This document shows, one piece after another, positions 49,909-61,555 of a stretch of 64,000 nt of DNA (position 1 is the stretch's first letter; each line of letters begins with the position of its first letter). Both the position numbers and the translations under genes were made by a program. Source of the stretch: Myrica gale (taxonomy: Eukaryota > Streptophyta > Magnoliopsida > Fagales > Myricaceae); assembly GCA_963930655.1 (NCBI GenBank), contig OZ005620.1, positions 19,349,001 through 19,413,000 on the forward strand. The letters run 5' to 3'. The notes beneath the pieces were generated by a model. The model ran no database searches. It had not been told where the DNA came from and saw only the letters and a list, made by a program, of their open reading frames with translations.

Positions 49909-52894
49909 TCACACTTTTCCCTTGTAAGTACACATCTGAACTTGCATATTATCAACTGGAAGGCTTTCTTCTGGGAAATTACATGCTATTACCTTCTCTG
50001 GCCCTTGGTCGGGCAACAAAGCACAAGGCTGAGGAACTACAGCACTCGAAATCCCAGAAACATCAGTACAATTCCAAGGTACTTTCTTCGCCTTCTCTGC
50101 CAGCTCAATTGTTACATTAGATATGCAAATTCCCGTAAATGGATCACCGGCTATTCCTTCCAATCTAGCTGCCATTGTTACATTCTCAGCGACAATGTCA
50201 CGATAGTTAATGTTCTGGATTACAGGAAGTGCATTGGGATCATAGTTGTTATCTGCGTGAGACCCATAATCCCCTGTCATCCAAAAGGCCCATTTCATGG
50301 TTTTCATGGTCATCCCCTTGACATATATGTCTTTCACAAAGCCTCCTCTTCCCACCGCAGTTTTGATCCTAACTCCTGATTCTGTATTGATGGCCACGAT
50401 GTCTTCAGCCCTGACATCCTGGATCCCACCGGACATTTCACTCCCAAGTGCAATAACTGCACTGAAGGGAGAAATGCACGTGAGCCGTCTGATCACCAGT
50501 TGCTTGGTTGGCATTCCATAAGCAATGCCATACTCATCCCAACCACTCTTAACAGCTACACAATCATCCCCAGACACAATGTAACAGTCCTGGATTCGGG
50601 TATTCGTGCAGGAATCTGCAGAAGCCAGAACCAAGATCAACTTCTTTTAACGATAATTATGCAGTTGCATGCTGGTTTGTTTTCATCATCGTGTACCAAT
50701 TTGAGAATACTTCTATTACTCTTTGGAGCTCTACTCTTCCAAGATTTTAACTGGAAAACCAAGAGAATTATCTTCTCAATGAACCAATCAATCTCTACAG
50801 TATCTAACATGCTTACCAGGGTTGATCCCGTCGGTGTTTGGGGACGTCACTGGCGCGAGAATCGTAAGGCCTTGAACAATGACATTGCTGCATTTCATGG
50901 TCTCTTAGAGATCAGCAATCTTAAATCAAAAAAAGGAAGAGACCTGATGTACTAGAACGTGCTTTATCATAGACTTGCCCAGTGAGGAAGTATGACAATA
51001 GCACTTCATTTTGTTTACTCCAGAAAATATAACAAAACCCAGCAAAAAGCATGCCAGTCGTGAGCTGAAAGAAAAAGGGGGAGAACCTGCTGTAAACAGG
51101 ATGGACGTTCCATGAAGGAGAATTGACCAAAGTGAGATGGGATATCTCAACAGTCTCAGAGTACATTATCTCAATAAGGTAAGGACGGGTGTACTTCAGC
51201 TTTCCTGCGTGGAATTTGTCCCACCAGAGAGCACCTTGACCATCAATGGTGCCATTGTTCCCTGATATGAAACCCACCTCATTTGCTCCAATCAATATGT
51301 CATAATTTTCTTCTTACAAGTAATCATTGGGTTATAAAATAAGTTAATAACCATGCTTCATGCTTCATGAATATATACCTGTTATTACAACATCTGTGAG
51401 GTTGGTTCCAAATATAAGGCTGATGAACCTTCCACCAGCTGCATCTCTTCCTCGACCATAGGATGGCAGAGGTTCAATCACAGTCCATTCACTCTCGTCC
51501 TAATTTTGAAAAACATAGGAAGCCAAAAAATAAAAACTCCATAAACAAATAGAAGTCCCCAAATCCTGCTAATTTACATTTCAAGTCTCAGTTGTATTTT
51601 CTTTTTCTTTTTTTCATTATCAAGCCAACTAGCCTTTGTTTCATAAGAGTGTAACTCATGCTAAAACCTCCATTGAATTCGTGTAAGTCCAATTAAACTA
51701 GACGTTAGCTTCGTGGATCATGCTTCAAGTAATTAGGTACGGCCAACTATATGTGTAGTCCTTAGATCATGATCATCTCCAATTTATTTTCTAAAGTGGA
51801 TAATCGAATTTGGAGAGAGATAGAAGCAATATATAGATCTCACAACATTCAATATTACTCGTATTAATTATCTGACAGTGTAGACTCTATTAAGAGACTC
51901 ATATAATGTATTTATCTTTTTCTAAAATTAGACTAAATTTAGTAACATCTCTTCTCCAAGACTCTACTTTCTCATTGTTTTAGAGTAGATTTGAAAAAAA
52001 TAAAGATTCTTTGTTTTGTGGGCCTGATTCGGCTCGGACAGTGGAACTGTTGTGCACGTGAAAGGAGGTCCTTTTCTGGGTTAGGACTCTCGTTTTGTCA
52101 ACCACACGCCGAAATGCACGTTTTCAAGTTTGGCCCACAACTTTTACGGCTAAAAAGGATGCCAGATGGCCGCCCAATTTCAGGACCTAAAGTTTAGGCT
52201 AAATGCCTACTTGGCTGCTGTGCCGTCGAAAATATATGGACTCTGGCTTTCTTCTGAATACTTCCTTTCTTCCCCAATTTCCTTCCATTTCTGCAACTTC
52301 TAGTAATTAGTTCTTAACCGAAGTTAATATTAAGCAACTGACCATATTACTGTTGGTAGATAAATAAAGGATCTGTGATCGCATCTAAATCAGAACTACT
52401 TTTTTAAAAAATGAATTAAAAAAGGACTGGTTGGTAATATAATTGAAAGTAATCCTAAATTTTGCAATTAAGGTGGATGTAATTTCATTCGACTCTTTCT
52501 AGGGAGAAAAAAGACAGATTCTTCAATGGTTGATGACACCACAGAAGTCCCGGGAGTTACTAACCTGGGAAGCAAGAAGAACTGCATCTTGGTGGAGATA
52601 GAGGGTGAAATGGCTAGTGAGATTGAAGCTCCCAGTCAACCATTTTCCCGGAGGAACAAAGAGCTGTGACCCACCATTGGATGCATACTGGCTAAGATGA
52701 TCGATGGCCGCCTGAAAGGCCTTGGTGTTCAATGTATTTCCATCGCCGACTCCTCCAAATTCTGTCAACGATGCACTATGAGTTCTGCAACTCATGGCCG
52801 GGTACTCAAAGAAGTCATTAACCGGAGCTTCCCGGCTTTCACCCCCATTTATGCTAAGTAAAACCACAAGAGCCAGCACTGCGAAAACCTCCAT
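49909..52894 (-). CDS. polygalacturonase, GH28 family
   Basis: Five exons on the minus strand, 52565-52894, 51379-51499, 51087-51261, 50817-50887 and 49909-50615, have consistent GT-AG phases and give 467 residues. A signal peptide (MEVFAVLALVVLLSINGG) precedes the pectate-lyase-type beta-helix. Catalytic-region motifs are SPNTDGIN (about 225-232) and SGDDCVAV (about 247-254). SPFSAVIALGSEMSGG stands where classical enzymes have GHG, and RIKT follows. This variant is typical of the clade of Arabidopsis At1g80170-like probable polygalacturonases, and activity is unproven. The enzyme would be secreted to hydrolyse homogalacturonan in cell walls. An (AG)19 run lies just upstream of the start. 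Confidence 0.9.
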
Positions 52895-52907
52895 TCCCTG
52901 TCACAAT

Positions 52908-52910
<3 letters not shown>

Positions 52911-52948
<38 letters not shown>
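52911..52948. repeat. (AG)19 microsatellite in the polygalacturonase 5' UTR
   Basis: Thirty-eight bases of uninterrupted AG start 17 bp upstream of the ATG at 52894. On the transcribed sense strand this is a CT run, common in plant 5' UTRs. Likely polymorphic. Confidence 0.95.
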
Positions 52949-52954
<6 letters not shown>

Positions 52955-53681
52955 AAGCGATTTAGCTGACGACATATAGAGGATCAATTTGTTGAAGAAA
53001 GAAGAGTGGGAAAATAAGTAGCTAGAAAAACACATTTGGTATGCACCCAAAAGAGACGCGTCTGGGCTCAAAATATGAATGTTATGTTCTAGTGAGTTTG
53101 ATATATAGTGTTAAGAGGGAAAGGAAATTAGACCAAACTCGAAGATGAGTTTTTCACAACTTCGTTCTACAAGATAGATGCAGTACTTGGGCTTTTGGTT
53201 TGTACGTTGCAGAGATCACAAGAGTATTTATGGACCGTGGGATCGAGTTTGTACATGTACCACTTGTGGGTGAATTCATTTTTTTTCTTTTATCGACCGA
53301 TTTATATAATATGAATGTGAGTGGAAAGAGGTTGGTAAGCATAAAATAGTCAACATGACGTAAGTAGGCAATGAATGAAATTTGGTGGGGTTCCACAGAG
53401 TGACGGGAAAACCATATTATTGTCAGAACTTGTGCGCCATTGGAATCCCGTGACCAAATTCTTACCTCACACCCATGGCCAGGCCAGCACCTTCACGGGG
53501 GAAAGCTAGGCTGAGTCGTCACAAGAATATTGCATATACGGCAGCTAGTCCTTGACCCTCACTTTGCACGTTGGAGTTCACGTGGCTCGCACAAAATTAC
53601 CACAAGAGAGAGAAAGAGCCCGGAAACAAATATATAAATTTAAGTCTGCCCAATTCCCATATTCAAAGAACAGGAATAAAC
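52949..53681 (-). promoter_or_regulatory. polygalacturonase upstream region
   Basis: The region probably holds the promoter of the minus-strand polygalacturonase gene. Only chance ORFs are present, and specific elements could not be assigned. Confidence 0.35.
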
Positions 53682-53684
53682 TAA

Positions 53685-53847
53685 GGGTGCGTTTGCATCA
53701 AAAATAATATAATATTTTTCATCAACTTACAATAAAATATTATAATATAATTTTTTTTCTATAAAAAATTATCTATCTTCACTTTTTCACTAAACCCAAC
53801 ACTAACACAAAACTCAATACCAAAAATTTTTCAACACAAACACAACC
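53685..53847. mobile_element. Tourist-like MITE (PIF/Harbinger type) with TAA duplication
   Basis: The 163-bp element starts GGGTGCGTTTG and ends CAAACACAACC (inverted GGTTGTGTTTG). It is flanked by TAA at 53682-53684 and 53848-53850. It has no ORF. Related text (GTGAAAAAGTGAAGATAGAT, inverted here) occurs near 11975, and a partial relative ending GCAAACGCAGCC lies at about 58790-58885. Confidence 0.75.
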
Positions 53848-53850
53848 TAA

Positions 53851-54510
53851 GAAGCATTCATGGGACAACTTTTAGGGAAACCGACTAAAATGTCTTGTGA
53901 GGATAATATATTTGATTCCAACCCTATATATATGATCGATGATAAACCAGACCCAAGAAAAGTATACGAATCTCACAGCCCTAGTGGTGGACTCGGATAA
54001 TGTTCAGCTTCTATAGTGCATTCCACGAGTCTCTCACTTTTTGATCTTTGCTATATATACGCGTTGTTAGGTCACGCAAGCTTGATAAATATCATGTTGC
54101 CTGTTAATTTTGAGCATAGGGTATATGGTTAAAGTCAATTTTGGTCCAAATAGGTTCACCTAAGTTCAGCTCACTTGGGGCAATTGGACTGATCATTGCC
54201 CCCAATATATATATATATATATACACCAATTACCTATGAAAAAAATTAACTCAGCCCACTTCATAATAAGGAATTGATTGCCCTTTGGGCTGGAAGTTTC
54301 AGCCCATTTAGATCAAAACTTTGGGCTCTGCAACCCGATTTCGGTCATTTTCTGAGCTGCCCATCCTTAATGGCTTAATGCCATAGCTGATGAAAGCTTT
54401 TGGTATCTTTTGAGCTGTCACTTAATTCTCTTATCTAATTACCTTCCCTTATAGCAATTTCAATATACTACCGCAGATATCGTCTTACAAGTGGATAAAG
54501 GATGAGCGCC
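53851..54510. other. spacer between two DNA transposons
   Basis: The stretch is AT-rich and includes an AT microsatellite near 54206-54222. No gene is recognised. Confidence 0.35.
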
Positions 54511-54519
54511 AGGAAGTGG

Positions 54520-54668
54520 GAGTCGGATTCCCTCCTAACAAGAAATCTCTAGGTCATTGGATGGACACACCATTAATGAATTCATTGACATGTATTAAAA
54601 AGTTACAAAATACAAAATAAAAAACAAAAATACTGTAAATGGGCGTTAAAACATAACTGTGAGTAAAG
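54520..54668 (+). repeat. MULE left terminal inverted repeat
   Basis: It pairs with 58896-59060 at roughly 80 percent identity by eye with small gaps. Shared blocks include TCGGATTCCCTC, AGGTCATTG.ATGGA, TAATGAATTCAT and CTGTAAATGGGC. Confidence 0.85.
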
Positions 54669-56054
54669 TTTGACTAACTCTGCTTTCTTCTTCTCCAAGC
54701 TGTTTCTGCAATTCCAAGATGTCGCCTATCCGACGAGCTATGCAGACTCTCAGTTTCTCTCAAATGCTCTCCACCTTCTGATCCGCACGTTCTCCAAATT
54801 TCAAGTAAATCTCTCTTCCCTCTTTCTATCTCGCACTCTGACATTTTCAAAATTAAGAGGAACCACATTGATACGAGAGGTTGATTGCTAATCCAAGAGA
54901 TTCGTTTGGACCTGGTCTCTCGGATAACGTCTAACTTTTTCTCCCACTTAAATATTTTTATCCTTTTTAGCTTTTGTTTTCTCCATGTCCCTTTTCCTTT
55001 TTCTTGTCTTTTTATCCTTTTGGTATGACAAGATGAATCTGAATGGTCTGCACGTGGGATGTGCAGCAATGGAAGAGTGAAATGGACCTCTGCATGGCAA
55101 TGGAAGATTGAAATGGACCTCTGAATGGAAAGAAGACAAGAGACTGGGTGGAACTACCTGACGTATTTCTTTCGTTGTTGTGTTTGTGAAAATTCCGCTA
55201 AGAAACATCAGCTCTCTTTTGTCAGGTTGCTTATTATTGGAGCAGATGAGCAGCAATATTTGATGAAATATTGGTTGTAGAATTTTACTCATAAAATAAG
55301 TATCTTGGTGATTTTGCATAAAATATCTTACTGCAATCATAAAATATGTTTGATGATAGTTCGTTTCTTTTTACTTTTTTTTTTCTCCTGTTCGTGGAAA
55401 CAAGACTTGAGAATTCAAGTCACCAAAAGCTAGAACAACTAGTTCACCTGGTGTGTTTGCATTTGTGATGTTATAAGCCAAGAATACATGATTCTAAACG
55501 ATAAACTCATGACATGAAATATGAAGTATCCCCGCTAATACATATTAAAATATCCAACTCAAAGCTTCCAGAAAGCAGTCATTTGCTTCTAGCAAGCAGG
55601 TTTATGCTTTTAAAGTTTTGATCACATCAGAGGCCAACGCCTTCTGTACACTTAATGAGAACCAATTTATAAGAATTTTCTTCATTTGTAAGTATTCCAA
55701 TCATCTATTCTATTACAAGAAACAGAGATCTACACCATCTTCTCGGATAGAGGCCGTAGAAAATTTGAGCATTGCTCATCCTCGCAAGGTATAAAAAGCC
55801 CGAGACATCTATTTGGCAACTAGATCACTAATTCCTTGCAAAAACAATATGCATGCTTTACTCCTAAATATGAACCTTGCTTCAAATATCAATTCACTTC
55901 CTTCATCACTTTCTCATGATAAACAACTACATTAACTCGTCTAGATTTCGCCATCTCTCGAAGCTTGAAAGATCTTCCCCTTCACTTGGATTCTGATTGA
56001 AGACAAAATAAAAAATGTTATTATTTATAAGTCGAATTCAAACAACGACTACAA

Positions 56055-58008
56055 TTAAAATATCAATATTACCTCTTGCTCATCTACAACGGTTTTATGT
56101 TTTTTTACCACATTTCTTCTTTCTTCCACTACGACATTTTTCTTCTTTTTTGCCACATTTCTTCTTTTCTCAATGCCACTTTTAAGCCGCTTATTACTCT
56201 TGTATTTAACTTCTCTCTTCTTCAGTCCCCTTACCAATATTTCTTCATCCCCAACTGAATATATTCCTCCATCTCCATCACAATCATTACCAACCTCTTT
56301 TTCTATGACTTCTCCATTAGCTACACATTCTTCCAAATCAGCCACTAATTGCTTATGAGCACTTTAAAAAAATTTCCAAGTTTTTTCACAATCAATATAC
56401 TTCGATATTATCCCGACAAATGTATTACTGTACATTGTGAATCTTGTAGTCTTCTCAACATTTGAGATTGGCCCAACATCATGCAAGGTTTCTTGAGCAA
56501 TTACACATCTTGCTTTCTTTGTCCACCTTGGAAGTACGTACACCTCTGGTATTTTTCTAACTAATTTAGACCCATTTCTCAAAACTTTTATAATATGGCT
56601 ACATATAACCCCACCAAACTGAAACTTTTTGCAACTGCATACGTGAAAATCTCCTGAAGATGTGATTGTATGCTTCTTCGCCATAACACAGTCGTGATTT
56701 TCGTTACCAACACAATTATGTACCTCATACTCAATCATTCCTTCCTCTTCATTTCGAGAGTCAAATTCTACCCAATTAGCCTTCTCATGCTCATCTTGAA
56801 AAATCTTGAAGATTGTCTGTGTATATTTCTCTTGCATTTTCTAGAAGCGGATCTGATATTTTCACCCTTGGAATTTTTTGAATCATATTGCAATTATACA
56901 TTTTCTCATTGTATCGTAAGTCCTTGAGTACCCTTTGACAGTGCCTGAAGAACTATACCAAGTCCATATCTGACTTTAAGTATTCTCTCAAACGTCCATT
57001 GAAGCTCTCGCTTATTTGCGTACTTCTCTTACCTGCAAAAAAGGAGTTCATTACGAGTTTCAAGGGAATTTCTTCGACTTAAAACTTGAACAAAAAAGAA
57101 GAAGTTATCTTACCTGCACAGAAGGTGTCTCTCCCAAGTGCCATGGCCCACTTGTACCTTGTTTTATACAACTCTTTTAACCACGCATTGTCTTGAAGAT
57201 TATAAGTTTCTAACAAGTCTTTCCATGCTTCGTTGAAGTCTTTCTCGTAGTGGTGATTGATTCCCATAAAAACTCTCAATGGCTTATAATCCTTATTGGT
57301 CCTATAAGTAGTATCAAACGACAAAAAGTCTCCAAATATCCCATAATCAACCCTCATACATGGATCAGCCCAAAATATATTTGTAATTTGATCGTGAATA
57401 TCCAACTGAACCTAGTAAAAGAATTGTTCATTTTCTTCATGTTGACTAGCAAAATAATTCAGAAGGCTCCCCGCTTCACCAAACTTCAAATCTCGATTCC
57501 GCTTTCCGTTCAAATAATTTTTCACATCTAGGTGAAGGAATCCCAAATTTTCTCGACCTCCAACTTGATTGGACAAATATTCATGAGCTAGTTTAGGTCG
57601 TATGCCCGAGTCATCCGCTCTTTCAATCTCGATACCTTGCAACTCTTTAATATTTCTTTGAGAGGGCAACATGTGCACATATTCATTTGGAACAAGTTCA
57701 TGGTTGTGTTGTGGTCTCCAAACATATGTTCGAAACTTTCCATTTGGCTTTCTTTGAATGGCAAACTCTGCAAGGCAACCACACCTAGTGTCTCTACGTA
57801 CTTTTTTTGTCACTTTCAAGTCGACTTCTTTTCTATATCCTTGTTTACAACAAACAAACCCTCTACTGCTCATATTACCTTCAACATCTTTTCCTTTCCA
57901 TTGTCGACGAATGCTAAATCCAATCCCTCTTGCATAAGTATTGTACCAATTATATGCATGTTCCTCATAATCGAATTCTAATTCCCACACATTCATTTTT
58001 TTTCCCAT
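56055..58008 (-). pseudogene. FAR1/FRS-type MULE transposase, decayed
   Basis: The ATG at 58008 (MGKKMNVWELEFDYEEHAYNW) begins a FAR1 DNA-binding domain with the zinc-binding pattern CC…CGC…HNH. After NEQFFY an in-frame TAG interrupts at about 57412, and the frame continues VQLDIHDQITNIFWAD into the MULE catalytic domain (LSFDTTYRTNK). The text jumps from GINHH to EKDFNEAWKDLL, so about 90 residues of the catalytic core, including the second acidic residue, appear deleted. An 81-bp GT-AG intron lies at 57033-57113. Another TAG is at 56953-56955. The SWIM zinc finger (FHVCSCKKFQFGGVICSHI) follows. A stop at 56364 precedes a Lys-rich tail to 56055. The gene cannot encode an active transposase. 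FAR1 and FHY3 light-signalling factors derive from this class. Confidence 0.88.
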
Positions 58009-58895
58009 GTCACTCCAAACTATTTGATCTGTACATATACAAAAATTTATACACATTAAAAAAATGGCTATTTTGATAGAAGAAAGATATTAATAGACAT
58101 AACTCATTATTATTGGTTGGATGATACTCGCCGGAGCTTGCACAATGGAGCAAGACAATATTTTTGAATGACAGTGTCCTGGCAACCTCTAACACCCTAA
58201 ACATGCAATTCGAATATTGATTAGAACAATAGAAAGCCATCATCATAGCCGGCATGGGCCTTTTCACCGACTGCCAAAAATTCAGGTGTACCATTTCAAG
58301 GCAATCATGTTACACTACAAAATCTATAAATATATTTCAACATGTAAAATCTAACAGGGAAAGACAAAAGATAATGAATCTACCTGCCTGCGGGTAAAAA
58401 GAAAGAAAGATGTATTTAAAGAGTTCAATCACCAGCTATAAGCTTACAAACGTCAGCCCATTACTAGGTATTTCGTCGAACACAATTTTTGCAAAATGCA
58501 TAAAGAAAGTTTGCACGGATTCTTGGTAACAGATAAAGAGAGAGCTTCAAATTCCAAGATACCTTATCACATCCAGTGGACAAGAAGAGTGTGGGAAAGA
58601 AAAAGGTTAAGAGTGAGTTCCCTCTCAATTTTTCTATCTTTCGTACAGTACCTGTCAATGGAACTTGGAGAAGAAGTAAAATAAAAAAATTGGGTGGGAA
58701 AAAATTTTCATCCTTATTTTCAGAGGAATATGGAGAGGGAACGAGAGGGAGGAGATAGTCTTCATCTTTCTTTTCTTTTTTTGTAGTGAAAAGTAGTGAT
58801 TTGATGGGAGAGAGAGATTATATTGTAATATTTTATTGTGTTAAAATTTTAGAGGGTGTAAAATTTTAACACGCAAACGCAGCCTTAAACGGTGA

Positions 58896-59060
58896 GCAAA
58901 CTCACCATTATGTTTAAAGCCCATTTACAGTTATTTTTATTTTTATTTTTTTAACATTTTAATATAGGTTATTGGATGAATTCATTAATTGGGTGTCATC
59001 CATTCAATGACCTGTTATGAGCTGTTAGGAGATTTCCTATTAAGAGGGAATCCGAGTCCT
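58896..59060 (-). repeat. MULE right terminal inverted repeat
   Basis: Inverted partner of 54520-54668. It is slightly longer because of small insertions. Its outer end reads CCGAGTCCT next to the target duplication. Confidence 0.85.
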
Positions 59061-59337
59061 AGGAAGTGGGTGGGTGGATGGGGGCTGAAACCAGAAGCGG
59101 ATGTAGGGGGCGGCCCTGGGCGGCCGCCACCCATTGGTCCGGAGGGAAATAAAATTATAAGGTTTTTTTTTTTTAATATATAAGTTGGTCTGGGCCTATG
59201 GGCCCGATCCCCATTGGCCCAGACCAACCCTGTAGCGCCTGGGCCAATGGGGAGCCCGATCCCCATTGGCCCAAGCCTTTCAAAGATTTTCCTAAGGGCC
59301 TGGGCCTAGCAGGCCCAGGCCCTTTTATTTTTTAACC

Positions 59338-59373
59338 GGCAGAGGGTGAAACGACGCCGTTTCACCCTCTGCC
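59338..59373. repeat. perfect 16-bp-arm palindrome in the hAT subterminal region
   Basis: The arms are GGCAGAGGGTGAAACG and its exact inverse, with loop ACGC. A shorter version (AGGGTGAAACG … CGTTTCACCCT) occurs in the hAT element at 34470-36012. It could be a transposase binding site or hairpin; that role is inference. Confidence 0.85.
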
Positions 59374-60509
59374 TTAAAAAAAAAAAAACTCAAAAACTCA
59401 AAACTCGACCCATCTCTCTCTCTCTCGCGAATCTGCGATCGCCCGCCGCCTGACCGCCACACGGCCGCACCGCACCAGTCACCACCGTGCCCAGCCCACT
59501 GCGCCTATCGCCCAAGGCCCACCCCCGCCTACATCCGCTGTCTCTCACCGCAGGTCCGCAGCCTGCCACTGCGGCACTGCTGACGCCTGACTGCCCAGTG
59601 CCCGCCGGCCCCGCCCCTGCACCGCAGCCCGCAGGTCCGCCGTCGACGCCGATCGACCACCGCAGGTCCACGCCGTTGCCAAAAGCCGATCCCAAGTCCC
59701 AGACTCCCAACGAACGACCAACGACATGTTCTTTGCCTAGGCTATTTTTTCTTTTTTAATTTTTCCGTTGGAGTTTGTGAATTGTGATTGTCAATTTGTC
59801 ACTGTAGTCTGTATCTCTGTGAATTGTGATTGTCACTGTATCTCTGTGAATTAGAGTTTGTGAATTGTGATTTGTGATTGTCAATTTGTCACTGTATTTC
59901 CGTTTGGGTTGCCCAAGACTTGCCTAAGTAATCAAGAAAGGAAATGCTAATATGATCTCTTCTCATATACTTCCAGGGCAACTCATTTAATCTAAATAAG
60001 TAAATAACGATCACTAATATGACGCTGGTTGCATCTATTACTTAACAAGCATCCATAGGCACCATTTGTAAGTATTAAAATGCTAGCATAAAAAGATTCC
60101 CCACATCACTGGCACATAGAGAGGGAGAGAAGCACAACAAGAAACGACCCAAGTTGCACTACCATTGCACAGGGCAGGCAAGAAAAAGCATATTAATCAT
60201 CAGAACCATTGCTTTTTCATGAAATTCGGACATGTCACATGTGTAGTGTGTTTGATGATTGTCCTGCGTTAATGTGTGCTTGGGTTCCTTTTTCTTAGCA
60301 AGTAAGCGATGTGGTGTGGTCACTGGCCTCTATGCCGTCTCTCGGGTTGTGTTTAGTCTAGGCTGCTGCCTTTTTCCTGAATAAAAGAGGACATCTTAAA
60401 AAGTTTTGTTTATGGAAAGCACTATATTATCTTCTTTTCTTTTGGCCAAGATTTTACATTTTACAGTCCTGTGGAATTATGTAATGCGATAGATAGTTTG
60501 ATATAACAG

Positions 60510-60797
60510 GTCATGGCCCTGGAATTGGGAGTGTACAAAATCAGAGTGAATTCAATATCTCCAGGTCTTTTCAGATCTGAGATCACTCAGGGACTTATGC
60601 AAAAAGATTGGCTGCATAACGTGGCACAGAAAACTGTCCCTTTGAGAACATATGGCACAGCAGATCCTGCGCTGACATCACTTGTTCGATACCTGATACA
60701 TGACTCTTCTGAATATGTCTCGGGGAATATTTTCTTTGTTGATGTAGGTGCCACATTAGTGAACCACAGAATCAAATGTGAGAAAACAAACCACTAG
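60510..60797 (+). pseudogene. short-chain dehydrogenase/reductase last-exon fragment
   Basis: After an acceptor-like ATATAACAG the frame reads [19 protein letters not shown], then [22 protein letters not shown]. This is the C-terminal part of a plant SDR (FabG-like NAD(P)-binding Rossmann protein). The usual ending after GATL is lost near 60758 and replaced by unrelated [12 protein letters not shown] and a stop. The catalytic YxxxK and cofactor regions are absent. The fragment lies between the hAT left terminus and its transposase, either captured by the element or inserted into it. Confidence 0.8.
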
Positions 60798-61555
60798 AGA
60801 GAGCTATGATAAATGTTTATCATATGAATCAAATGTGCCAAGTTTCCTGGTCAAACTTTGTTGAAATAACAATGGTAACAATCCTATTCTCCCTCTCCCT
60901 CCAACCAAGCAGCTACCTCCGTCTTCCCCTCTCTCAATGCAGCAGCCCTACCTACCACTTCCTTTCAGAGTTTCTTCAAGGAGGGATACCCCTCTCTCTC
61001 TCTCTCTAGTCCCGTCTCTTCTTCTTTTCTTCTTCTACTCTTCCAGGAGTACTTAGATAAATTAAATTGTACTAAATGCATTAGGTGAAATTTCTTAAGT
61101 AATACAATATGTGTCACGACTATAGAATTTAATTTAAGCTTACATGAGTTTAGCTCAAATGCTCTTTTCCATATGCAGCCTGTTTTTGACGGTTTCAATT
61201 TTTGCAGGATCCTCGGGATTTTACACTTGACAATTGTTGGACCTCCGACTCCCAGTATGTCTCTCTATCCAAGATTCTCTCTAAAAATGTTTTAGGGTTT
61301 GAATTTTTGTGAGTTGTGAAATTGTTGGAGGATGAGATTGGATTGGTTTGGATATTTGTGAGTTGTGAAATTGTTGGAGGATGCGATTTGATTCACTTGG
61401 ATATTTGAGTTGTGAAATTGTTGGAGGATGGGATTTGATTGACTTGGAGGATGTGATTTGTGAAATTGTTGGTTTGTGAAATTGTTTTCATATTTTGAAT
61501 TGGTTTGTGAAATTGTTGATTGATTGTGTTCACTTTGTTTTATTTTGTTTAGATA
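60798..61555 (+). other. hAT leader region with repeated GTGAAATTGTTGGAGGATG motifs
   Basis: No gene is seen. At 61310-61500 a phrase of the type TGTGAAATTGTTGGAGGAT recurs about three times, then shorter forms. Similar TGTGAATTGTGATTGTCA repeats occur at 59775-59890, on the other side of the SDR fragment. This suggests the SDR segment interrupts one leader. Confidence 0.5.

Larger units (their letters stand above)
54520..59060 (-). mobile_element. Mutator-like element (MULE) with long TIRs and FAR1-type transposase
   Basis: The element is about 4.54 kb with inverted repeats of about 150-165 bp (54520-54668 and about 58896-59060; both contain TCGGATTCCCTC and the TAATGAATTCAT block). It is flanked by AGGAAGTGG(G) at 54511-54519/20 and 59061-59069/70, a 9-10-bp duplication typical of Mutator. 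Inside is a decayed minus-strand transposase. At 55066-55127 a 31-bp unit (GCAATGGAAGA.TGAAATGG) is repeated twice. A partial Tourist-like MITE sits near 58790-58885. Confidence 0.9.

Noticed and set aside
59390..59759. Pro/Ala-rich and Gly-rich ORFs in a GC-rich block
   Set aside because: They are open only because of high GC content in the hAT subterminal region. No domain and no codon evidence.
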